64,000 nucleotides of DNA. Source: Epiperipatus broadwayi (Eukaryota > Onychophora > Udeonychophora > Euonychophora > Peripatidae). The notes under the pieces were generated by a model. The model searched no databases, had not been told where the DNA came from, and saw only the letters and a list, made by a program, of their open reading frames with translations. Made by a program: the position numbers and the translations under genes. The DNA is taken from positions 2,004,204 to 2,068,203 of the forward strand of contig JAQFVV010006352.1 of assembly GCA_028023455.1 (NCBI GenBank), read 5' to 3'. Of this stretch, positions 37,056 through 49,766 are shown piece after piece. Position 1 is the first letter of the stretch, and each line of letters begins with the position of its first letter.

Positions 37056-40000
37056 GCCCTTGTCTGTAGGTCATGGTAAGGTAGAAAGGTCAATTACTAA
37101 AAAAATTTTAAATTTTAAGTTATGCTTGTATGATATATAAATAATAATAGGATAATTAGATTTTATAGTACAATTTAAAGCTGAAAATACCTGGTATATA
37201 AAAATGTAATAAATTATTTTAAAAGAAAACAGTTAAATAAAGCTTAATTATATCCTTGCTTATGGTTGTAAAAGCTGGCCATATAAAATAATACAGCTAT
37301 AAATAGTTTAAAAGTATATTAATAATTTGAATATAATATTTTAAAACTAATAAATTAAATAAATGCTATATGTAGTGTTATAATTGTATTTAATAATCAA
37401 AATTAATAGAGTATATTTTATTAATAAACTTTGGGATGGTGAGAATTATATTTAGTTCAACATTTTAAAATTATTTTCCAAATTTTTATAAAACATATCA
37501 GTTTTGGTAATTTAGACCGAGACGTAAATAAAAAATCATTTGATAAAGTTAGTAAACACGTGACTGTATATTATATACCTTCACACGCACGCTTGTTAAA
37601 ATAATAATAAAGTTTGTGAATTTGAAACTAGATATAATTGCCATCGATCATTAAAGTAAAAGTTAAAATATTAAATATTGTTTTAATAATTATTTTAAAA
37701 GTTTAAATAATTTTATAAAACTATAATTGAATTTAAAAATACTAGTCTAAATAATATTTTGAGACATGACGTCATCAATTCTCTATTTTAAACGTCTATT
37801 CTGTTATAAAACTAAAATGGATAAATTTGTTCGCGCTAAAATAAAGTCATTAACCAATCAACGGAGGTAAATTAGCAGACAAAATATAAGAATTATACGA
37901 AGCGGGGGAGAAGTAATGTGTAAGTGAAAGAGAAAGTAACACATTTTATAGCTGATAACACCGTAGCTGGAAAAGTGATATAAATTTAAAATTTAGTATT
38001 TATTTTAAAAGTTCTTCTGTAACATATAATATATTTTGACTGTATCGACATGGATTGCTAATTTTAAAAGTTATCTTACCAGGGAATTTTATTCAAGTTT
38101 AACCAAAAAACCTACAGTAGAGATGGAAGTACAAGGAAAAATACCTAAAAATATTGCTGAAGGAAAAATATTTGGAAATTGTCTTAATACAGCTTTATTT
38201 ATGCTCAACCGGAAATTTATCATTATAACTCAAAGAAATATAATTAGGACGCTGTATGAAAACCTAAAAGAGAAGTTACTTGCCGTCAGAAAAAAAATTA
38301 TGACGCACCAATTTTATAATGTTAATTTAAAGTTATTTATTCTTATCTATGGAAAAATTTAATATGCGTTTTTATTATAAAGAAAGTATAATGAAGAATG
38401 AATGTTTATCTTTTAAAGGAAAACATTATTAAAAATATAATACAAGAATTTTAAAATAAAGAAAAGTAAAGAAGAATATAAAAGTGCTATTATGTATTTT
38501 ATGGAAAGGAACTGAAAAACTTTATCTAATAGGAATTAATTAAAATATTATAAAGTATTCAATGGAGGAAATGCTTGATCTGAAAAATATAAAATTAAAT
38601 TACTTAATGAAAATGGATCCAGGAAAACAGGAAAATTATTGAAGATTTAAATAAAGTACCTAGAAAATGCATCGGGAAAAGTCGCGCGGGAAAATACTAG
38701 CAGACAATAGTAGAAGAGAATATCATGAATTAATAATCGTATACAATATTGTGAAAACCAAGGATTGTCGTCTATGAATATTTATTAAACAGAGTAGTAA
38801 TTGTTTTACTTTAAAATAGAACATTAAGTGACTGAAGAAGAAATAAAATAATAATTTTTTTTTAGCTTTAATATGAACGATTTTCAAGCAAGTTCGATAA
38901 AGAAGTACCGTAAATATAATTTAAATATTTTTACTGATTATATTTAAAATATAAAATGCTATGTGAGATTAGGGAAAACATATAAACATAAATTTAATAA
39001 TAATGAGATTTAAATATAATAGCTTAATAGAATGATAGAAATATTGTTTTAAAAATAAAGTGTATGTATGGAAATCATATATCTACAAGAATCAATGGGA
39101 TGGTGAAGCCTACAGAACACGATCGAGAAGATAAAGATCGTTTTGGTAATTTTGATATTTATTCATAATGCATAATGTAATTTTTTTTAGATCATCTATT
39201 GATTAAGAATGATGTGTGAAAGTTTAAATTCTATGTACGCATTTTATACAACATTAAAACATATGATGAGATAGGAGTAATTTTAAATATGCATGCAATA
39301 GGTTATTTAAAGTATAATTAATAATATAATATAACAGAACAATTGTGTGATTCTTTTGAACTTTCATGTTGTAAAGTATTCAGATATTTTAAAATAGTTT
39401 GTATATGATAAATATACAAGAAAAGTAGTAAAAGATTTTCTTAAAGAACAGCGGTATAGTTTTGAAATAAATGAATTTTATTATTGTTAGAAATGCAGAT
39501 AGGAATTTGTCGATGTACTGTATAGAAAAATCTTGAGAAATAAGATCGGATAGTGACTTGGTAGTACTAGTGTAGAGGAAACCAAGATGATGTTTTGTTA
39601 AGAAATAAGAAAAATAAAGTATTTGGATCATAGTTAGTTTGTGTGATTTCAGTATAGCTAACTAAGCCCTATCACTGAACACATATATTTTGGACAGTGT
39701 TTTTGCGTATCTTTTAAACTTTTTGATGTTATATAAAGCTGAAGAAATAGCTTTAGCATCACTCCTATAATAGAGGTGGGTAGACAGATAAAGGTCACTC
39801 CTCTATAGTGTTTTTTAATTCACTGTGCCATTATTGTCAAGGTTTATGACGGATAATATTCTAGTTATATTTTGATCCTGTGCATCTATTTTCGCTATCC
39901 TTGTTTCGTGAATCTGCATCGTCAGAAAGATATTTTCACAGAAATAATGAATAAAATGGAACTGAAGATACGTTATCGTTTATGTAAGAATAGTTTATTT

Positions 40001-41644
40001 ACTGGAATGTGTTAGAATTGTGTAACTTTAAAAGTGAAAGTACAAAATATCATAAAGAGAGAAAGAATCATATGATACAGTTTAAAATCAATTCGGAAAT
40101 GAATATAAGATTTTTAAAAGAGAAATCTAAACAAAGTTTTTTTTTATAAAAGTGATAATAAAATTTTAATGTTTTGAATAATTTTTAGAAAATAAATATT
40201 GCATATTTAATAAGAAATAATTCAATAATGTGTAATAGACATATATTTGTGCATGGTATGTTAATAGTTGTAATTACCATCCGAAGTAAGGCTTGAATGA
40301 GTATATTAGATTAATAAACATCGGATAATGAACAATCAAACCTAATACCGAATGTAGAAGAATGTTTGAAGTAGTAGGATTCCATACAACCAATATAAAA
40401 CTAGAATTTTGTTGTTTTTGTAGAATGTTTACTATGAATGTAAAATTTGTAAAAATATAAATTTAATAATAGTAGGGATACAAAGTGTTAATGATAATTA
40501 TATAATAAATACATTCTGTAACAAGCTAAACTATAATAAGAAATCCAATAATAATAATACTGTATTTTCTTAAGCATTTAAAAGATAAGAGTTAACTAGA
40601 AAAAATAAGTAGAAGTTTGATTTCATTTTTTTTTATAAACTAGTAAAATAATTTTGTGATAGGAGAGTAAGGATATCCATGTACATAATGTAAAATATTG
40701 TTATTTGTTTATGTTATTAATAAACTTTGTTGTAAATTTATTTTAAAGCTTTGTGTCTTCGTTGTTATTTCTCCACATGGATGCATGATATCGCAATACA
40801 CTTACAATTGCAACAGACATATAGTTGTATGCACAAAAGGTAAACATAAAAGTGTTATAAATAATTTTGAAAATTTATTTATATGATAAAATTAAAAGAT
40901 CATAATTATATCATTTATTGGTCATAAGTTGGTTGCCACAATATTACATTAAAATATATGCTAATGTTGCCATACGTATTCTGTTGTCAGATTATTAAAA
41001 TACTGCCACGCACGTAATTATTTATTTATTTAGGAAGTAATAATACTTATATTATACTATTGTTGTTATTATTATTATTTATTATTGTTAGTTACTGAGT
41101 AGTGAATTTATGACATAAAATTCCCTTTTCATAGTTTACTACCGTAATTTTAAATCAGTTAAAATACAATTTATGAACCTGAGATTTGATTTTATTTTAT
41201 TTATTCTATTTATTTACTTAATTTTATTTAATTGAGCTAGATTCTTATTACAAAGAATATTAAGACATGATTATTATTTTAGTCGTAGTGAAAAGAGCTT
41301 AGAAAGTCGTAAGAATACTATAAGTTAGTTATTTAGTATAGTAAAAGGGGGAATAGTATTCTTATGCCATTGGGATAGTATCATGTGGATAATATCTCAA
41401 TGTAGTCTATCTCGTTTCCCGTGTCGTCACTCCATGTCTGATGAAAATAATAAATATTTGTTAATATATTTTTAGAAATATAACTGTATTTGTATTTTGA
41501 AAATTAGAGCTAGTAATAATTTTAATTAATGCTGGATATTTCATTTATTTATTTCGTTTAACTGAGCTAGAACCCGTAAAAATCAGTATATAAATAATAA
41601 ATTTTAATAGGAGTGGACGAGCGAAGTGAAGGGAGAGGTTAGAA
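37053..41644 (+). mobile_element. Unit B: 4.6-kb noncoding LTR-like element, plus copy
   Basis: It begins TGTGCCCTTGTCTGTAGG after a TA run and ends GAGAGGTTAGAA before another. An inverted copy of the entire unit lies at 58127-62730; matching landmarks include the left end, the cacgtgac...cttcacacgc block (37555 against about 62215), the CCAAT-like ccaatcaacgg (37854 against about 61930) and the agctgaagaaatagctttag block (39738 against about 60090). The CCAAT-like site together with a GC-containing patch near 37820-37920 could be a promoter. No gag-pol or transposase is visible. Its size, ends and setting match units A and C. Confidence 0.6.
38100..38362 (+). other. Small open frame in unit B with a frame-preserved counterpart
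   Basis: The open frame 38036-38362 holds a stretch of about 59 codons from MEVQGK to VRKKI that aligns without any indel to the frame 61694-61491 (minus) in the inverted copy: MEVQGK against MEIPKI, MLNRK against VLNQK, RTLYENLKEK against KTLCENIRKK. No family is recognised. The lack of indels over a diverged stretch hints at past coding, but the copies are AT-rich and few, so chance is possible. Confidence 0.3.
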
Positions 41645-41655
41645 TATATATATAT

Positions 41656-42055
41656 ATCAAACTTGCTGTGCCTTTTCACTTCCAGGTTGTTCTGCTGATA
41701 TATTTGTAACATTGTGATGCTCTCAAATAAATCTTGCTATTTTGTCAAATAATGTGTACATGGCAATTTCTGACAAATTTAAATGATACATTTAGAATTA
41801 CAAAATTTTAATTATTTTCTGCTTATTTTACATGTCATTTATTATTCAGAATTTATTGGAACAAATACTCTAAAGTATCTGTGTTTTTTTGACTTCCTAT
41901 TGCTCTCAAGTGTCTTATTACATAGATGCCTTTAATGATTTCATATCATACCTGTAGTATTTTTGATCTTAAGTGAATGAATACTTGTACTTCTTATTTT
42001 GTGTTACTTTCCATTTTGTAATTCTTACAGGATACATTTTTAAGTTTTGTTCAAA
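41656..42055. other. Sequence between unit B and the transposase relic, nothing recognised
   Basis: AT-rich DNA with no exon-like frame; it follows a short TA tract at the end of unit B. Confidence 0.4.
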
Positions 42056-42735
42056 AAGAACAAAATTTATGATTTATTTACTCTTGAGGTAGATGAAGTC
42101 CACTACTTTTATCAAAAAGTGTGTTCTAGTGGCCATGGTATAGCTCTTTATATACACACTTCAGACAAACAATGAAATTGTTATGTTTAAACTATAATAG
42201 TAAAGTAGGCCTTCATAAGGAAACATTGGAGGGTTCATTTCTGATGGCACTACAGTTTATTTATAGGTATCTGGTTGCAAAAATTAACATTAACAGAATG
42301 AGAAAAATCACTGAATATAGCAGATAAAACAGTAGTAGATTGGAACAACTTATATGTGGGAAATTTGTGTCACTGTGATGTTAGCCTGAAAAAATGTAAA
42401 ATTGGATGCCTTAAAAAATTGTTGAAATAGATAAGTTGAACACTTTTGGAACAGTAGATGTTAGGGGGCTTGTGCAGGGAGACTGACAACTGTTTCATTG
42501 TGGCAGTTGGTGATTCAACAGTGGCAACTTGATGGAAATTATCAAACAAAATGTGGAAGAAGGCTTTTATTCTGACTGTTGGAAGGTATATAAAAGTGAG
42601 GAACTATCATCTTCTGAATACAAATTTTCATGTCAATCATAAATATAACTTTGTCAATTTAGAAACTAGTGTTCACACTCAGTACATTGTAAGACTCTGG
42701 GATTCAGAAAAATGGAGTAATAAACAACACTAAAA
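42056..42735 (+). pseudogene. ISXO2-like (IS1595/Merlin-type) transposase relic
   Basis: Pieces of an ISXO2-like DDE transposase appear in order but in two frames. An upstream part reads DKTVVDWNN (about 42323-42349). A central part reads ETDNCFIVAVGD (about 42482-42514). Then comes GFYSDCWKVYKSEEL (about 42562-42606), with the Asp of S-D-C-W matching a catalytic position. After a frameshift near 42630 it reads NFVNLETSVHTQYIVRLW (about 42650-42700), the N-H-x(n)-F-V-N-P-E-T-G-x-H-T-x-x-I-E-x-x-W signature with changes. There are at least two frameshifts and several stops. The first catalytic acidic region is not recognisable. Confidence 0.65.
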
Positions 42736-44989
42736 AATTTGTAGTCTTGGGCATTATTACATTTATTATTTAAGTAATACTTTGGGTGCTATTTGAAAAT
42801 TATAATTGTAATTTGTAATGTTTTATTTGACTATTTATTAGTCTGTATTCAGAACAGGTTACATTTACTTGTTTAAGGTAGTTTATTTAAACTTCTTTGT
42901 ATCAATAATTTCAATCTCTTTGATAAAATTGTAGTTTTGTAGTTTTTTGTGTCTATATAAATATATTAGACAATAAATAAAGTTGGGGTTCCACTTTATT
43001 GTTAAAAGAATGTTGCCTTGACAACAGGTTGAGATTGTTGATTGTTATGGATATTGGGATTGTCTAAATGTTGACTTGCTTTTAATAATTATATTGCAAA
43101 AAATATAATAACTAAACAAATATGTCACTCTACATGTTAATGTTAAAAACAACATTAAACAATCATATGTATTGCCAAAGCAACTTTTAATTACTTCTAC
43201 ATAATCATTATCAACTACTATAAAGTAAATTCAGTTAACTTTTATAATATACTATTTTACATTTATTCCCAGGCAACACAAATTCTACATTATCACTTTG
43301 ACTATTAAGTAAGTAACATCTCTGTTAGTAAAGATAGTCTTTTCTATTCTTTTTTTAATGAAACTTTTGTTCAAGCAATGTTTTTACTTTATACAATTCA
43401 AATATAAATTATACATTACTATATATTTAACATGCAGTAACTCTTGTTTTTACAATTACTTATGTTCTTTAAACTTATGATTAATGAACAGTGAATTTCA
43501 TCAAATATAATGTTTCATAAAATCAAATAATTTTTTATATTGTTATTTTTTTTCATTTTGCCTAGACAATTTTGCACAGAGTGCACGAATTAATGTAAAA
43601 GACTATAATAATTCTAAAAATAGCATTATTAAAGAGCATCTAACTAATGTAATATAAAAATATCTTTGATTTGAAAAAAAATAAAATATAGCCTGATAAA
43701 AGTAGTTATTTTTATTAACAAAGTAACATGTAATGGCATATTATTTTAGTTAATAGTATCCATTTTATAAATGAAAATAATTGATGATGATTTTGTGATA
43801 ATAATTGTAAGTGTTTATGCAGTTTATATCAGTTGAATTCACAATCAAGTACAGCTGAATTCAGTCAATCAGTCAGTGAGTCTATCATGTATCCAGAATC
43901 AGTGTTTTCCAGGACTATGCAATGCTAACATCCACTGGAATCATACAACTTTGTTCTAGCTCTTAGACTAATGGAAGATCAACAATTTTCCCAGAAAAAG
44001 TGATGCCTACCTAACAACTGAAAAAACTGCTAAAAATATCTGTCTTAAAAAATAGTGCCATGAAATAGTAAGCATTAAACCTCCACAAAACCTCAAATCC
44101 AACTGGTTGGAAATTTTACATGAAGCAACAAACAGAAAGAAGTCCATATCCAAAGCCTATAGGTATTGAACATTTTTTATTTCATTTCTGATAATAATGT
44201 AGCCATTGCTAACCTTGAAGTCTCCCAGAGTCAGTTAATAAATGAACTCTATAGCATGCATAAAGAACTATTGATGTGCATGCTTTTTAAATGTCATGTC
44301 TTATTTAATGCTTTTGTTTTATTATATTCTAGTATATAAATTCAGAGTTTGTGCATGGTCATTATATAAAAATACCATTGCTTATGTTAGTTAAGATTTA
44401 TAAAAGTAGTGAAAATTAAAATAATAAGTACTTATTTAAAAATAAATTGTCTTTAAATTTAATACTTGTCAGACACTTCTTTTACCACTAAATAAAGTAA
44501 CACTATATTATACTATCCTTTTGATTGAGCTAGTTGGGATATCTTAGGCACTGAATTAGTTTGCCATCATTCAAAACACATTAATTCCTGTAGCTAACTG
44601 GTGGCCAGGGTGTACTCCAAAACAAAAAAGTCCTTTGAATGATAAGTGTTGAATTCTGCAGTCAAGGGGAACTGTGTCCTTTAAACATGGTCACAGTTAT
44701 ATATTATTATATATAGCTCTGGCTTGGTCACAGGTGCCCCTGGGCATTATTCTTCTGTGTGTAATGGGCCATGGTGGTGCAATATTTAAATTGCATTGGT
44801 GTGGATCAAATATATAAGTTATAATTATATCATATTTTTGTAAAAAAATTCATATTATTTTCACAAGTTATATTTCATAATGTTATATTTTATTTAAAGA
44901 GTCGAAGTAAAGTAAATAGATTTCGTGATAATAATTGTAAGTATTTATGCAATTTATTATATGTTTTTAAAACTTATATATATATATAT
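42736..44989. other. AT-rich sequence between relic and LTR element
   Basis: No gene seen. A block of about 42 bp (tgataataattgtaag plus tttatgca at about 43796) recurs near 44928, suggesting that the roughly 1.1 kb between them was inserted or duplicated. Two stretches (about 43870-44330 and 44560-44800) have more balanced composition and look like old transposon pieces, but no motif allows a name. Confidence 0.35.
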
Positions 44990-47102
44990 TGTAACGATCT
45001 AAATGAAAGTGGAGATCGAATCTAACCGCAAAAACAATATCTGCAGTACAAGGGCGCCATCTAGGCATTTGAGCCTAGAAAAATGTATAAAGTAGGCAGA
45101 TACGCGCTGTTAAGATTCCACTTTCTTTAAATATTCCGACCGTTAGCCCAAGTCACTAGCTCAGCGGAGACGCAGAGATAAAAATCTATAAATTTTATAT
45201 CTTAACTATAAAAGAATAAAAGCCACTGCCAGGAATTAACACATAAAAATATTTATTTACGCACATATAAAATAATATTTAAATTTTGAGGAATAAATTT
45301 AACGTTTATAATTTTATATTGAGCTTTAATTCTAAATTTAAGTAGATTGCAAATAATGAGTTTACTATTTATTTAGAGGGTCGAGTATGAATGGACTACA
45401 TAGGTCTGCATTTGAAAAGAAAATATTCTTCCCTGATTTAACCTTAGGCAACAAATTTCGCAATCAACTGGCGCCAATCCATCTGATACATTCATGTATT
45501 CAATGTAGCATGATACGACAACACAAAATACTATATTGTCAGGAATGTACATCTGAACAATAAGTAGAAATAGAGAAGAGATTGACTCTCCACCAACAGG
45601 AATGTGACATCTGTTGGCAAGTAGATCAATAAACAAAAAACTCCATAGGAATGGACTGCGGTCTTCTGCCGACTTACAAACCCATCCATAGGCAAACAGA
45701 GGGTGTGTGGTGTATATCTATAATCCTGCCCGTAGCGGACCTCATACTACATCTACTAATTACACAAATATATCCAATCCATTGAACCAATTCAACTACG
45801 AAATGAATAACCTAAGATTACCCTCCTTTAATATAACTTTACAAACTATATAGCCATTCACGCCCGACTTAATTTTAACATTTAAATACGTTCGCACAGA
45901 TTTGTTTAAAAATGTTGGGTATAGATCGATTACATAGATTCCACGGTCAAAAACATTTCAAAATAAACATAAACGATCAAAATACAAAATTATTGATACC
46001 GACAATCGCAGAGGGAAACTTATAAGTAACCCAATAGTATTCACCATAAGATACTTGCGTTGTCACCAATAACTTAAAAGACATCCGAATAAATACATTT
46101 TAGATACTCACCGTAAGGTATCATTATTTATCGAATGTCTATATATTTTGATCAAATATGAAAACCAAAATATAATTAACCGCAAACGAATCCATGCAAG
46201 CGTCTATAAACAACTTAAATTTCATACATTTAAATAATCTTTACAATAAGAAAAAAAAAATGGAAATGATGTTTATCAATCGGGAAACATATAAAATTAA
46301 ACATTATTAATTTGATTTAAAAACTTAAAAGTCAGATAGAAGTTCATAAGCTTGAACGAAAGTTCTTAGTTATTTTTTTAAATTTAGAGTTCATGTCAAT
46401 ATAGCTTACAGTATAAGAGTCCAGGTTCCTGTTGGCAATTCCCACGGCATCTCCATTGGAAGAAAATGTTCTGGAGGTAGCATTAGCTGGTTCCATTCTG
46501 GTATCACAGTCTTTTCATTTTATTTTTTTTTTTTAACAAACAAAAAAAAAATGAGAGAGAACGGCAAGTGCGTCTTACCGTTGTCATCAAATCAAGTTGG
46601 AAAAAACTCTCTGACTGGAACTCAATATTTTTTTCTTTTTATAGTCCTCCTATGGATTCCATGAACAAAAACGTCACTGTTCTGTTTTTTTCGTTATGGT
46701 CCGGGCCTTTATTTGGCTTCCATTGGTCAAGCTAAAATCCCTTTCTTCTCTTATCTAACTTTCCATCTGACTTTTTAATTAAACAGCTTTTAGATAATTA
46801 ATAAACAATCATTTCCATTTATAGATTACAGGAATTAATTAATACCTGTTTTTATTTTAACTTACGTTATTTTTTTTTTTTTTATTAAAATACTTTTATA
46901 AATCTTTTTTTTACAAAAAATACATTCAAATACCTTTTTTTTATTTATTACAAAAAAATATTTTTAAAGTTTAGCATCTGTGCGAATGTATATACGTATA
47001 ACAAAACATTTTTAATTTTAGCGTTTAGTTTTTTACTTTTATTTGCGAACTTTTAAGTTTTTATTTTAAATTAATGTAACGACATATTTATATATCGTTA
47101 CA
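44990..47102 (-). mobile_element. LTR (left copy) of a young non-autonomous LTR element
   Basis: The repeat runs from TGTAACGATCT to TCGTTACA, so it has the TG...CA ends and a 7-8 bp terminal inverted repeat. It is about 2.1 kb, very long for an animal LTR. It matches the right copy (47653-49744) with only about 14 substitutions seen by eye over the last 2 kb, most of them C/T or A/G. Its first 70 bp differ strongly from the right copy. The element is taken as minus-strand because the primer-binding-like site lies beside the right copy, so this would be the 3' LTR. An open frame of 87 codons (45636-45373, minus) is present with the same translation in the other LTR, which follows from the LTR identity. 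Confidence 0.85.
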
Positions 47103-47652
47103 TATCAGTAAACTTCCTCAAAAAAATAAAAACATTAAAAAAAAAAAAAGAATTTACTTAGTGTTAGTAATTACGTTACACAAATTTGTTATATATGAAA
47201 TTTCAAAAGGACAAAACTTTTTTTTTTTTTTTTTTAAAAGACAAAACAGTAATTACAAATATAATGATAAAAAAAAAGTTGACTGATGATTCCTTACTAC
47301 CAGCTAAATTTCTGCCCCCTCCCTTCCAAGTTTCATTTCTCCTACCTTTAAGTATTATTTAGGCAAGTTAAATGATTAAATTTTAAACAAGACTTTTTTT
47401 AAAAAAAATTATGATTTATATTTATTAATTACGTTTTATTTATTACTTTTTTATTCCTCGTATTTCTCTTTACATATGCGCAATTTTTCTTACTGGCAGT
47501 ACCTTTTTACACAAAATTTAAACTATAACTTTACGTTAATACAAAACATATATCTTTATAATTTTCAGAAAAAATTTACGGGCATGATTCCCTTTTAAAA
47601 TTCTCAGGGCACTCGTGTTTATTAAAGATCGGCCCAAGTTGGGTAGCCAGTT
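47103..47652 (-). mobile_element. Interior of the LTR element, 550 bp, no gag-pol
   Basis: Only AT-rich noncoding sequence lies between the LTRs, so the element cannot move without help. A related interior is at 14849-15355, which shows that the short interior is a family feature and not a one-off deletion. On the minus strand a purine tract GAGGAAG near 47115 is a candidate polypurine tract next to the left LTR. Confidence 0.75.
47632..47649 (-). other. Primer-binding-site-like sequence
   Basis: On the minus strand TGGCTACCCAACTTGGGC starts three bases after the CA end of the right LTR, the expected place for a tRNA primer site beginning TGG. The equivalent site at 15354-15337 reads TGGCCACCCAACATGGAC. 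I cannot name the tRNA without a tRNA set. Confidence 0.6.
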
Positions 47653-49744
47653 TGTAACGATCTGGAGAAAGCTAGACTTATGTAAACTGCACTACAGGGC
47701 ACCATCTAGGCATTTGAACCTAAAAAAATTTATAAAGTAGGCAGATACGCGCTGTTAAGATTCCACTTTCTTTAAATATTCCGACCGTTAGCCCAAGTCA
47801 CTAGCTCAGCGGAGACGCAGAGATAAAAATCTATAAATTTTATATCTTAACTATAAAAGAATAAAAGCCACTGCCAGGAATTAATACATAAAAATATTTA
47901 TTTACGCACATATAAAATAATATTTAAATTTTGAGGAATAAATTTAACGTTTATAATTTTATATTGAGCTTTAATTCTAAATTTAAGTAGATTGCAATAA
48001 ATGAGTTTACTATTTATTTAGAGGGTTGAGTATGAATGGACTACATAGGTCTGCATTTGAAAAGAAAATATTCTTCCCTGATTTAACCTTAGGCAACAAA
48101 TTTCGCAATCAACTGGCGCCAATCCATCTGATACATTCATGTATTCAATGTAGCATGATACGACAACACAAAATACTATATTGTCAGGAATGTACATCTG
48201 AACAATAAGTAGAAATAGAGAAGATATTGACTCTCCACCAACAGGAATGTGACATCTGTTGGCAAGTAGATCAATAAACAAAAAACTCCATAGGAATGGA
48301 CTGCGGTCTTCTGCCGACTTACAAACCCATCCATAGGCAAACAGAGGGTGTGTGGCGTATATCTATAATCCTGCCCGTAGCGGACCTCATACTACATCTA
48401 TTAATTACACAAATATATCCAATCCATTGAACCAATTCAACTACGAAATGAATAACCTAAGATTACCCTCCCTTAATATAACTTTACAAACTATATAGCC
48501 ATTCATGCCCGACTTAATTTTAACATTTAAATACGTTCGCACAGATTTGTTTAAAAATGTTGGGTATAGATCGATTACATAGATTCCACGGTCAAAAACA
48601 TTTCAAAATAAACATAAACGATCAAAATACAAAATTATTGATACCGACAATCGCAGAGGGAAACTTATAAGTAACCCAATAGTATTCACCATAAGATACT
48701 TGCGTTGTCACCAATAACTTAAAAGACATCCGAATAAATACATTTTAGATACTCACCGTAAGGTATCATTATTTATCGAATGTCTATATATTTTGATCAA
48801 ATATGAAAACCAAAATATAATTAACCGCAAACGAATCCATGCAAGCGTCTATAAACAACTTAAATTTCATACATTTAAATAATCTTTACAATAAGAAAAA
48901 AAATGGAAATGATGTTTATCAATCAGGAAACATATAAAATTAAACATTATTAATTTGATTTAAAAACTTAAAAGTCAGATAGAAGTTCATAAGCTTGAAC
49001 GAAAGTTCTTAGTTATTTTTTTAAATTTAGAGTTCATGTCAATATAGCTTACAGTATAAGAGTCCAGGTTCCTGTTGGCAATTCCCATGGCGTCTCCATT
49101 GGAAGAAAATGTTCTGGAGGTAGCATTAGCTGGTTCCATTCTGGTATCACAGTCTTTTCATTTTATTTTATTTTTTTTAAACAAACAAAAAAAATGAGAG
49201 AGAACGGCAAGTGCGTCTTACCGTTGTCATCAAATCAAGTTGGAAAAAACTCTCTGACTGGAACTCAATATTTTTTTCTTTTTATAGTCCTCCTATGGAT
49301 TCCATGAACAAAAACGTCACTGTTCTGTTTTTTTCGTTATGGTCCGGGCCTTTATTTGGCTTCCATTGGTCAAGCTAAAATCCCTTTCTTCTCTTATCTA
49401 ACTTTCCATCTGACTTTTTAATTAAACAGCTTTTAGATAATTAATAAACAATCATTTCCATTTATAGATTACAGGAATTAATTAATACCTGTTTTTATTT
49501 TAACTTACGTTATTTTTTTTTTTTTTATTAAAATACTTTTATAAATCTTTTTTTTACAAAAAATACATTCAAATACCTTTTTTTTATTTATTACAAAAAA
49601 TATTTTTAAAGTTTAGCATCTGTGCGAATGTATATACGTATAACAAAACATTTTTAATTTTAGCGTTTAGTTTTTTACTTTTATTTGCGAACTTTTAAGT
49701 TTTTATTTTAAATTAATGTAACAACATATTTATATATTGTTACA
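47653..49744 (-). mobile_element. LTR (right copy) of the young non-autonomous LTR element
   Basis: It runs from TGTAACGATCTGG to ATTGTTACA and would be the 5' LTR on the minus strand. Apart from the first 70 bp it is nearly identical to the left copy. Its right end enters a TA tract, as does the left end of the left copy, so the original target was a TA repeat and the target duplication cannot be delimited. Confidence 0.85.
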
Positions 49745-49766
49745 ATATATATATATATTTATATAT

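Noticed and set aside
45373-48281. Identical 87-codon frames on the minus strand as a duplicated gene
   Set aside because: They lie at the same place in the two LTRs, so their identity follows from the LTRs; no domain is recognised.
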